A stretch of DNA of 7,550 nt, from the NCBI GenBank assembly GCA_030646655.1, contig JAUSLB010000243.1, positions 1-7,550 on the forward strand, given 5' to 3'. The DNA is from Deltaproteobacteria bacterium. Lineage in GTDB: Bacteria; Desulfobacterota; GWC2-55-46. Below, piece after piece: positions 1 through 5,523 of the stretch (the first letter of the stretch is position 1; each line of letters opens with the position of its first letter). The notes beneath the pieces were generated by a model. That model made no database searches, was not told the DNA's origin, and was given only the letters and a program-made list of their open reading frames with translations. The position numbers were made by a program, and so were the translations under genes.

Positions 1-279
1 GAAGGCGGGATACTCCTCATAGATTCCGACGAGGTAAAGGTAGAGCCCAAGGGCAAATTCAGGCTCCTCAGGTTCCCTATAATAAATACCGCGAGGGAAG
101 AGCTCGGCAAAACCATCGTCGCGAACATAATCTCGCTCGGCATGATAACCGAGCTTACCGGGGTAGTGACCCGCGAGGCGATTGAGAAGGCGGTGCTCTC
201 AAGGGTACCTCCCGCATTTCTGGAGCTTAACAAAAAAGCGCTTCAGATAGGATTTGAAAAGGCAAAGACACTCAAGTGA
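1..279 (+). CDS. korC: 2-oxoacid:ferredoxin oxidoreductase gamma subunit, probably 2-oxoglutarate type (3' part)
   Basis: The frame is open from base 1 and ends at TGA 277-279, leaving the last 92 residues of a protein whose family is usually about 180 residues long. The 5' part lies outside the window. The sequence matches the C-terminal half of the gamma (POR/KOR catalytic gamma) domain: a GGILLIDSD strand, then NTAREELG, IVANIISLG, ELTGVV and the ending PPAFLELNKKAL. This subunit works with alpha, beta and usually a ferredoxin-like delta subunit in the cytoplasm, interconverting 2-oxoglutarate plus CoA and succinyl-CoA plus CO2 with ferredoxin as electron carrier. The family also includes pyruvate and branched-chain 2-oxoacid enzymes. 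I prefer the 2-oxoglutarate form because of the TGVV/PPAFLELN style and because succinate dehydrogenase genes follow, but substrate cannot be fixed from this fragment. It is probably the last gene of its operon, since a hairpin and a non-coding gap follow. Confidence 0.8.
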   Translation, partial: EGGILLIDSDEVKVEPKGKFRLLRFPIINTAREELGKTIVANIISLGMITELTGVVTREAIEKAVLSRVPPAFLELNKKALQIGFEKAKTLK

Positions 280-287
280 TAATCCCT

Positions 288-311
288 GGGGCCGGCCTTT
301 AAGCCGGCTCT
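288..311 (+). terminator. Hairpin after korC, possible weak or Rho-assisted terminator
   Basis: The GCCGGC arms at 291-296 and 303-308 pair perfectly around a CTTTAA loop. The stem can be extended outward by G-T, G-C and G-T pairs. It starts 9 bases after the korC stop codon. No T-run follows; instead there is a C/T-rich, G-poor tract (309-340). This is therefore not a classical intrinsic terminator and may be a 3'-end stabiliser or work with Rho. Confidence 0.4.
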
Positions 312-343
312 CCTGTTCCTCCGCCTCCCCGCCTCTCTCACGA

Positions 344-377
344 TTGACTAATCCAACTACTGCTGGTAAGCTAAAAT
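344..377 (+). promoter_or_regulatory. Possible weak promoter for sdhABE
   Basis: A TTGACT hexamer at 344-349 matches the sigma70 -35 box at five of six bases. A 17-base spacer leads to TAAGCT at 367-372, only a 3/6 match. TAAAAT at 372-377 is a better -10 (5/6), but its 22-base spacing is too long. The stretch 366-390 is AT-rich in an otherwise GC-rich region. The korC-sdhA gap is long enough for an independent promoter, but the call is tentative. Confidence 0.25.
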
Positions 378-391
378 TTATTATTCCTTTC

Positions 392-405
392 ATGGAGAAC
401 TCCAT
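392..405 (+). promoter_or_regulatory. Hairpin containing the sdhA ribosome binding site
   Basis: ATGGAG (392-397) and CTCCAT (400-405) are inverted repeats separated by AA, so as RNA at least five pairs (ATGGA/TCCAT) can close a GAAC loop. The only Shine-Dalgarno-like sequence ahead of sdhA, GGAG at 394-397, lies in the 5' arm and pairs with the 3' arm, which directly abuts the proposed CTG start at 406. The ATG at 392 belongs to this repeat and opens only a ten-codon frame ending at TAA 422-424, out of frame with sdhA. Possible roles are control of sdhA translation or a DNA operator. Confidence 0.45.
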
Positions 406-2076
406 CTGGTCACTCACGATATAATAGTCGTAGGCGCTGGCCTTGCCGGAATGCGCGCCGCCATCGAGGCCGCAAAGGGCGGGTACAATGTGGCGGTAGT
501 AACGAAGGTCTATCCCGTAAGGAGCCATTCCGTCGCCGCTCAGGGCGGCATAAACGCGGCCCTGAAGGAGACGGATTCGCCTGAGGCCCACATGTTCGAT
601 ACGGTCAAGGGCTCGGACTATTTGGGCGATCAGGACGCTATCGAGATAATGTGCAAAGAGGCGCCCGCCGATATCCTCGAGCTTGAAAAAATGGGCGCGA
701 TCTTTAGCCGCGATAAATCCGGCGGGATCGCGCAGAGGCCCTTCGGAGGGGCGGACTATCCGAGGACATGCTATTTAGCCGACAGGACCGGACACGGCAT
801 CCTTCACGTGATGTACGAGCAGCTCCTTAAGTACGGCGTATACCTCTATGACGAGTGGCACGTGGTCAAGCTCGTTGTGAAGGACAATACCGCCAGAGGC
901 ATAATAGCCGTCGAGTACGAAGCCGGAAAGCTCCACCGCCTCCATTCCAAGGCGACGATAATCGCCACAGGCGGCTATGGAAGGCTCTATAAGACCACCA
1001 CGAACGCCCTTTCGTCAACGGGCGACGGTATGGCCCTTGCCCTTGACGCCGGTGCGGAGCTTATGGACATGGAGTTCGTCCAGTTCCATCCGACGGTTTT
1101 GAAGAGGACAGGCATATTAATGACGGAGGGCGCGCGGGGCGAAGGCGCGTATCTTCTTAACGCCAAAGGCGAGCGGTTCATGTCAAAATACGCCCCAAAG
1201 GTCCTCGAGCTTGCCAGCCGTGACGTAGTAAGCAGGGCGGAGCAGACGGAGTTGGAGGAGGGCAGGGGCATTGACGGCTGCGTGCTGCTGGATCTCCGCC
1301 ACCTCGGGGAGAAGAAGATAAACGAGAGGCTCTCGCAGATAAGGGAGCTTGCGGTCAACTTCGCCGGGGTCGACCCGGTAAAAGACCCTGTGCCCGTCAA
1401 GCCCGGGGCCCATTACTCGATGGGCGGGATAAAGACCGATAACGACGGGGCCACGAGGATAAAGGGCCTGTTCGCCGCCGGCGAGTGCGCCTGCGTAAGC
1501 GTGCACGGGGCGAACAGGCTGGGGGGCAACTCGTTGCTTGAGACGATCGTATTCGGCAGGAGGGCGGGGAAGAAGGCGATGGATTTCTCGAAGGGCTCGC
1601 CCCTATCGGATTTTCCGGTCGACTCCTTGATGGACGCCGCGCACGAGGTGGCCAATATCGTAAAAAGAGAGAACGGCGAGGCGCAGTATATAATAAGGGA
1701 TGAGCTGAATGCCGTAATGGAGGAGAACTGCGGGGTCTTCAGGAATAAGGAGAGGCTTGCCAGGTGCCTTGATAAGATAAGGGAGCTTAAGCAGAGGCAT
1801 AACGGGGTCAGCCTTTCTGACAAGGGGGAGCTCTTCAATAACGAGCTTTTATCCGTGCTTGAGCTCGGGCAGATGCTTACGGTTTCTGAGACTATCGTGC
1901 TCGGGGCTTTGAACAGGGAGGAGTCGAGGGGCTCTCATTACAGGACTGATTTCCCGGCGCGGAACGACAAGGACTGGCTCAAGCATACCGTCATATACAG
2001 GGAGGGCGGGGAACTTAAGATAAGGTACAGGGATGTTAAGATAACGAAGTTCAAGCCGGAGGAGAGGAAGTATTAA
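406..2076 (+). CDS. sdhA: Succinate dehydrogenase / fumarate reductase flavoprotein subunit
   Basis: This is the FAD-binding catalytic subunit that interconverts succinate and fumarate and passes electrons to SdhB. With the start used here it is 556 residues, near the usual 560-600. The N-terminus carries the dinucleotide-binding motif VVGAGLAG, followed by [10 protein letters not shown] with the histidine (H41) that binds FAD covalently. Active-site landmarks are all present: QFHPT (H228), TEGARGEG (R244, the proton-shuttling arginine by homology), HYSMGG (H336) and [13 protein letters not shown] (H367, R371). The start is unusual. The frame is open from 370, just after TAA 367-369, but has no ATG, GTG or TTG before ATG 451, and starting at 451 would delete the first half of the FAD motif. 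CTG 406, eight bases after GGAG, gives [12 protein letters not shown], which fits the family. An assembly or frameshift error near 392-420 is the alternative. It leads the sdhA-sdhB-sdhE cluster; reaction direction cannot be told from sequence. Confidence 0.93.
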   Translation: MVTHDIIVVGAGLAGMRAAIEAAKGGYNVAVVTKVYPVRSHSVAAQGGINAALKETDSPEAHMFDTVKGSDYLGDQDAIEIMCKEAPADILELEKMGAIFSRDKSGGIAQRPFGGADYPRTCYLADRTGHGILHVMYEQLLKYGVYLYDEWHVVKLVVKDNTARGIIAVEYEAGKLHRLHSKATIIATGGYGRLYKTTTNALSSTGDGMALALDAGAELMDMEFVQFHPTVLKRTGILMTEGARGEGAYLLNAKGERFMSKYAPKVLELASRDVVSRAEQTELEEGRGIDGCVLLDLRHLGEKKINERLSQIRELAVNFAGVDPVKDPVPVKPGAHYSMGGIKTDNDGATRIKGLFAAGECACVSVHGANRLGGNSLLETIVFGRRAGKKAMDFSKGSPLSDFPVDSLMDAAHEVANIVKRENGEAQYIIRDELNAVMEENCGVFRNKERLARCLDKIRELKQRHNGVSLSDKGELFNNELLSVLELGQMLTVSETIVLGALNREESRGSHYRTDFPARNDKDWLKHTVIYREGGELKIRYRDVKITKFKPEERKY

Positions 2077-2101
2077 GGGCCGTTGTCCGCTGGCCATTTG
2101 A

Positions 2102-2172
2102 CGTTGACCGTGAAATTTTCAGAGGGTGGTTTTTTTACGGTCACGGAACACGGTAACGGTATTGAAAAAACC
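2102..2172 (+). promoter_or_regulatory. Structured sdhA-sdhB spacer, pseudoknot-like leader of sdhB
   Basis: Bases 2102-2112 (CGTTGACCGTG) can pair with 2149-2158 (CACGGTAACG), forming ten pairs with one bulged G at 2106. The loop contains GGTTTTTT (2128-2135), which is exactly complementary to AAAAAACC (2165-2172), the eight bases directly before the sdhB ATG. The second helix crosses the first in the order of an H-type pseudoknot. ACGG(T) also recurs at 2137, 2143, 2150 and 2156. No good Shine-Dalgarno precedes the ATG at 2173, so structure here could affect sdhB translation. This is based on base pairing read by eye with no folding energy computed. Confidence 0.35.
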
Positions 2173-3132
2173 ATGAAGATAAAATTCAGGATAAGAAGGT
2201 GCAGCCCCATAAGCAAGGAAGCGTGCGACCCCTACGCTCAGGTCTTTAATGTGGAGGCAGAGGAGGGGATGACGGTGCTGGAGGCCCTCCTCAAGATTTC
2301 AGACGAGCAGGACCCTACTTTAGCTTTCAGGAAGTCATGCAGGTCCGCGATATGCGGCTCTTGCGCCATGAACATAAACGGGTTCTCAAGGCTCGCCTGC
2401 AACACTCAGGTCATACCTGAGTATAAAAAGATGGGGGATATGCTCATAGAGCCGCTATCGAACCACAGGCCCCTAAAAGACCTCGTGGTGGATTTCACCC
2501 CGTTCTGGAGGAAGATCGAGAAGGTGACGCCGTTCCTTACCCCGACCAAGAAGACCTCCGAGGCTACTGTCACGGCGGAGGCAGAGGCCGCGATAGACAG
2601 GAGCCAGAGGTGCATAATGTGCGGGTGCTGCAACGCCATGTGCAACTCGCTTGAGATCGACGAGCACTTCATAGCGCCCGCGGCCCTTGCGAAGGCCTGG
2701 AGGCTTGTGGGCGATGTGAGGGAAGGCCATCAGGCAAAGAGGCTTGAGAAATTAAGCGAGGAGCACGGGATGTGGGACTGCGTAAGGTGCGTCCACTGCA
2801 CTGAGTACTGCCCCAAGGGCGTCATGCCTCTAAAGCAGATAGAGATGCTCCGTTCAGGCGCCTTGAAGGCGGGGATACTCGACAACCCCGGGGCGAAGCA
2901 TGTGGAGGCCATGGCGGATTCCGTAAAAAAGATCGGCAGGCTCGACGAGGCGGCGATGACCTTCAGGACGCTCGGGTTCCTCCGCTCTTTAGGCATGATA
3001 CCGTTCGGGTTGACGATGGAGAGGCACGGAAAGATGCCGCTGCCGCACATCTTCCCGCAGATAGAGGAGATAGAAGAGGTGAGGAAGATCTACGAAGAGT
3101 TTGAGAAGGCGCTTAAGAAAAAGAAGGGTTAA
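2173..3132 (+). CDS. sdhB: Succinate dehydrogenase / fumarate reductase iron-sulfur subunit, type E
   Basis: This 319-residue protein relays electrons between SdhA and SdhE. The N-terminal plant-type ferredoxin domain has the [2Fe-2S] pattern CX4CX2CX11C (C56, C61, C64, C76). The second domain has CX2CX2CX3C at C147, C150, C153, C157, with an extra C152, and a further CX2CX2CX3CP at C203, C206, C209, C213. In classical SdhB the latter lacks the second cysteine and a [3Fe-4S] centre forms; here C206 suggests a second [4Fe-4S] cluster, as described for type E enzymes of Sulfolobus and for MfrB. The protein is longer than classical SdhB (about 240) because of a C-terminal tail containing KMPLPHIFPQ and a charged helix, typical of HdrC/TfrB-like forms. 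ATG 2173 is chosen because MKIKFRIRR is where family members begin. A TTG at 2083 would add 30 residues with no recognisable similarity. The gene lies 96 bases after sdhA and 3 bases before sdhE. Confidence 0.92.
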   Translation: MKIKFRIRRCSPISKEACDPYAQVFNVEAEEGMTVLEALLKISDEQDPTLAFRKSCRSAICGSCAMNINGFSRLACNTQVIPEYKKMGDMLIEPLSNHRPLKDLVVDFTPFWRKIEKVTPFLTPTKKTSEATVTAEAEAAIDRSQRCIMCGCCNAMCNSLEIDEHFIAPAALAKAWRLVGDVREGHQAKRLEKLSEEHGMWDCVRCVHCTEYCPKGVMPLKQIEMLRSGALKAGILDNPGAKHVEAMADSVKKIGRLDEAAMTFRTLGFLRSLGMIPFGLTMERHGKMPLPHIFPQIEEIEEVRKIYEEFEKALKKKKG

Positions 3133-3135
3133 AAG

Positions 3136-4008
3136 ATGGCTGATTTAAGATACGCATATTATCCGGGCTGCGCCTCGCAGGCCATAACAAAAGAGGCGAA
3201 CGAGACCACGAGGCTCGTCGCAGGTAGGCTCGGGATTGAACTCCATGACATGCCCAAGGCGAACTGCTGCGGAGCGGGCCTCTTGACCGATTACGACTAC
3301 GAGCTCTACATAGCCTTAAACGCCCGCATATTCGCTGAGGCGGAGGAGATGGGCATGGACATATTGACCATATGCTCTACCTGCCTCATGGTCATGGCAA
3401 CGGCGAACAGGGACCTGAAAGAAGACCCCGGGCTTCTGGACAGGACTAACAAGGTGCTTTCGAAGGTGGGGCTGCGCTATAGCGGAAATATTAAAGTAGT
3501 GCAGCTCCTCTGGGTGCTCGCCGGGGATTACGGGCTCGACAAACTGAGAAAGCAGGTGGTAAAGCCTCTAAACTGGCTCAAGATCGCGCCCTTTTACGGC
3601 TGCCACAGCTTAAGGCCCGCCTCAGCCCTCGGCTTCGACGACCCGGAAAAACCCTGGTCGCTTGACGCTACGATAACCGCCCTTGGAGCTCAAGCCGTCC
3701 AGTACAGGGGAAAGACCAAGTGCTGCGGGTTTCAGGTCGATCTCGTCAACGAAGAGACCGCCGAGCTTATGACCGCAGTAAGGCTCCTTGACGGCAAGGG
3801 CAGGGGCGCGGACTGCTTTGTAACCCCCTGCCCGTTCTGCCACATAAACCTCGACAACTACCAGAAGCTCGCTGAGAAGAGGGCCGAGGCGAATATCTCG
3901 ATGCCAGTCTTCCACTTATCCCAGCTCGTGGGATTGGCGCTCGGCTTAAGCCCCGAGGAGATGGGGTTGTCGCGCCATCTGATCTCTCCCGAGAAGGTCT
4001 TGAAATAG
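3136..4008 (+). CDS. sdhE: Succinate dehydrogenase subunit E, HdrB-like with two CCG domains
   Basis: This 290-residue protein belongs to the CCG-domain family of heterodisulfide reductase subunit B. Both CCG domains are intact: C12, C44-C45-G46, C80-X2-C83 in the first and C156, C196-C197-G198, C232-X2-C235 in the second. HdrB-type CCG domains bind unusual iron-sulfur clusters, or zinc in some reports. In type E succinate:quinone oxidoreductases this subunit takes the place of the haem-bearing SdhC/SdhD membrane anchors and is thought to contact the membrane through amphipathic helices. I see no true membrane span. The start ATG follows the sdhB stop after three bases, with AAGAAGGG (3121-3128) seven bases ahead, so it is tightly coupled to sdhB. 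The electron partner is probably menaquinone by analogy with MfrABE, but the related Tfr enzymes use thiols (coenzymes M and B), so the acceptor remains open. It should not be confused with the SdhA flavinylation factor also named SdhE. Confidence 0.9.
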   Translation: MADLRYAYYPGCASQAITKEANETTRLVAGRLGIELHDMPKANCCGAGLLTDYDYELYIALNARIFAEAEEMGMDILTICSTCLMVMATANRDLKEDPGLLDRTNKVLSKVGLRYSGNIKVVQLLWVLAGDYGLDKLRKQVVKPLNWLKIAPFYGCHSLRPASALGFDDPEKPWSLDATITALGAQAVQYRGKTKCCGFQVDLVNEETAELMTAVRLLDGKGRGADCFVTPCPFCHINLDNYQKLAEKRAEANISMPVFHLSQLVGLALGLSPEEMGLSRHLISPEKVLK

Positions 4009-4018
4009 GGTCCCGGAT

Positions 4019-5338
4019 TTATTTACTTGAGGCGGTATTGACAGGGGCGGGATTGGAGGCTATGGATATCTCGCCTGAGAGCTTCCTTCTTATCTCTTCC
4101 TTGACTGATGCGAACCTCCGGGCGTCGTTCCTGGACACAGCCCTGTCCGGTACGGCCTTTATGCTCAAGGGGTTTATGAGCCTGCCGGCGAGCTTTACCT
4201 CGTAGTGGAGGTGCGGGCCGGTAGATATCCCTGTAGAGCCGACGTTGCCAATTAAATCCCCCTGATCGACTTTTGAGCCCTTGCGTATGCCTTTTGCTAT
4301 GCGCGAGAGGTGGCCGTAGGCTGTGGAGTAGTTGTTGTTGTGCCTTATCTCGACGAAGTTCCCGTAACCCTTTTTCCAGCCCGCGTAAGCTACCCTGCCG
4401 CTCCCGGCTGACTCCACAGGCGTGCCTGAAGGGGCGCCGTAATCTATTCCGTGATGGGGCCTGTACTTCTTCAATATCGGGTGGAACCGGCCCCTGCTGA
4501 AATAGCTCGTTATCCTTCTAAAGCGCAGCGGGGATTTTAAAAGGGTCCTTCTTAAGGATTTTCCGTCGGAATCGTAATAGCTCCCGCTCTCTTTCCCCTC
4601 GAAGTAAACGGCCGAGTATTTCTTGCCGCCGTTGACCATCTCCGCGCCGAGGATGCGCCCTGTCCTCACGGGGACCCCCTCGACATAAAGGACCTGAGAG
4701 ACGATCTTGAATGTGTCGCCCTTCCTTATATCGGAAGCGAAGTCGATGTCCCACGCGAATATGTCGGAAAGCTCCATTACCGCCTGAGCGTCCGCCCCTG
4801 CCTTAAGCCCGTCCTCGTACAGAGAGTTCTCGATAGTCCCTGAGATGAGGGTCTCTTTCATCTCGTGCGGGAGCTCTGAGCTGAAGGCCCTGAAAGAGCC
4901 GCCCTCTTCCCTCTCGGCTATGAGGGTCTCGTAGTCGCCGAACTTGTACTCGATCCTCTCGAGCCTGTCCTGTTTAGTGAAGGCGCGAAGAACGCTGTCT
5001 TTTTTAAGCTGTTTAAGGTCGTATACAGGCCTTGCCCGCTCTAATATCTCCTGTATCTCAGCGCCGGGCACGTTCAAGACCGACATGAAGTGATAGAAGG
5101 TATCGCTCTCGGAGAGCCTGAAATCGTATCTTGATGTGCGCTCGGCCTGCGGGCTTTTAAGGCTCCCCGAAAGGGCGGGGCTTAAAGGCTCCGATAGGGC
5201 AATATTTAAAGATTTATCCGAGGCTTCAGGGCTTAGAAGGAAAAATACCGTAAGGAAGAAAGAAATTCCGGCGAGGGCCGCTATGAGGGCGGGCCTGAAA
5301 TGGTTTTTAGGAGTATCCCTGTTTGGAAGCTCAGTCAA
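4019..5338 (-). CDS. Membrane-anchored M23 (LytM-type) peptidoglycan endopeptidase
   Basis: This 439-residue protein resembles the MepM/Csd3 group that cuts peptide cross-links in the periplasm. One hydrophobic segment (about residues 17-35) follows a short N-terminus with basic residues and serves as a signal anchor. The region around 70-250 matches the OapA/LysM-like and inhibitory domains of this group, including the signature ELSDIFAWDIDF then IRKGD. The zinc-peptidase domain at about 280-395 has all ligands: H295-X3-D299 (HHGID), H343 (AYGHLS) and H376-X-H378 (GPHLHYE), so it should be active. The tail after 400 is basic and low in complexity. The only possible start is TTG 5338, because an in-frame TGA lies three codons upstream. 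AAGGGG lies 12 bases upstream of it, a little far, and an ATG five-codon frame (5348-5331) overlaps the start. A strong promoter precedes it. Its 3' end faces sdhE across ten bases. Confidence 0.9.
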   Translation of the reverse strand: MTELPNRDTPKNHFRPALIAALAGISFFLTVFFLLSPEASDKSLNIALSEPLSPALSGSLKSPQAERTSRYDFRLSESDTFYHFMSVLNVPGAEIQEILERARPVYDLKQLKKDSVLRAFTKQDRLERIEYKFGDYETLIAEREEGGSFRAFSSELPHEMKETLISGTIENSLYEDGLKAGADAQAVMELSDIFAWDIDFASDIRKGDTFKIVSQVLYVEGVPVRTGRILGAEMVNGGKKYSAVYFEGKESGSYYDSDGKSLRRTLLKSPLRFRRITSYFSRGRFHPILKKYRPHHGIDYGAPSGTPVESAGSGRVAYAGWKKGYGNFVEIRHNNNYSTAYGHLSRIAKGIRKGSKVDQGDLIGNVGSTGISTGPHLHYEVKLAGRLINPLSIKAVPDRAVSRNDARRFASVKEEIRRKLSGEISIASNPAPVNTASSK

Positions 5339-5354
5339 ACCTATTCATAACCCC

Positions 5355-5370
5355 TTTCAAAAATTTGAAA
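5355..5370. promoter_or_regulatory. Perfect 7-2-7 palindrome at the peptidase transcription start
   Basis: TTTCAAA (5355-5361) and TTTGAAA (5364-5370) are exact inverted repeats separated by two A bases. The element starts one base downstream of the -10 box and spans the predicted +1 of the peptidase promoter, a position where a bound repressor would block transcription. It is AT-rich, so coincidence is possible. No regulator gene is adjacent. Confidence 0.4.
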
Positions 5371-5371
5371 T

Positions 5372-5400
5372 ATAATAGTAGAATATCGGCCGCGTGTCAA
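5372..5400 (-). promoter_or_regulatory. Sigma70-type promoter of the M23 peptidase gene
   Basis: On the minus strand a perfect TTGACA -35 box (5400-5395) is followed by a 17-base spacer and TATTAT (5377-5372), a five-of-six match to the -10 consensus. Transcription would begin near 5365, giving a leader of about 27 bases before the TTG start. This is the best promoter match in the window. Confidence 0.7.
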
Positions 5401-5424
5401 GGGTTAGTTTCTATTTTTTGCGTC

Positions 5425-5435
5425 AGAACAGTTCT
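5425..5435. promoter_or_regulatory. AGAAC-A-GTTCT dyad upstream of the response regulator promoter
   Basis: The five-base arms AGAAC (5425-5429) and GTTCT (5431-5435) are exact inverted repeats around a single A. The dyad sits four bases upstream of the candidate TTGACT -35 box. The spacing does not fit the Bacillus-type LexA site GAAC-N4-GTTC. It may be an activator or repressor site, or chance. Confidence 0.3.
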
Positions 5436-5439
5436 TTTC

Positions 5440-5466
5440 TTGACTTGGGGAGGTCCTTTGTAATAT
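5440..5466 (+). promoter_or_regulatory. Possible promoter of the HD-GYP response regulator gene
   Basis: TTGACT (5440-5445) is a five-of-six -35 match and TAATAT (5461-5466) a four-of-six -10 match, but the spacer is only 15 bases. ATATCT (5463-5468) gives 17-base spacing with a poorer match. It would make a leader of roughly 50 bases. It is weaker than the divergent peptidase promoter. Confidence 0.35.
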
Positions 5467-5523
5467 CTTTTCTGTAAAAGCGGATTAGTGGCGCGCGGGC
5501 GGCAACTGCAAAAAAGCGGGGTT

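Noticed and set aside
987..1838. Long minus-strand frames opposite sdhA (987-1400, 1183-1506, 1413-1838)
   Set aside because: They lie fully within a well-conserved flavoprotein gene, show no recognisable domains and have low-complexity Ser/Leu/Pro composition typical of antisense shadows.
2098..2109. Tandem TTGACG-TTGACC as a -35 box for an internal sdhB promoter
   Set aside because: No -10-like hexamer occurs 15-19 bases downstream of either copy (TGGTTT or AGAGGG at 17).
2083..2172. N-terminal extension of SdhB from TTG 2083
   Set aside because: The added 30 residues do not resemble the family, which begins near MKIKFRIRR; kept only as an alternative.
2406..3050. Minus-strand frames opposite sdhB
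   Set aside because: The plus-strand frame has all iron-sulfur cysteines; the antisense frames have no recognisable motifs.
5371..5376. Perfect TATAAT on the plus strand as a -10 box for the response regulator
   Set aside because: No acceptable -35 at the right distance (5348-5353 reads TAACCC), and the bases are explained as the reverse of the minus-strand -10 region.
5447..5460. Strong Shine-Dalgarno GGGGAGG in the divergent region, suggesting a small gene
   Set aside because: The only nearby start, TTG 5458, is followed at once by TAA.
5488..5523. GTG start for the response regulator
   Set aside because: No clear ribosome site precedes it and the extra residues (MARGRQLQKSGV) do not look like part of a receiver protein; ATG 5524 is simpler.
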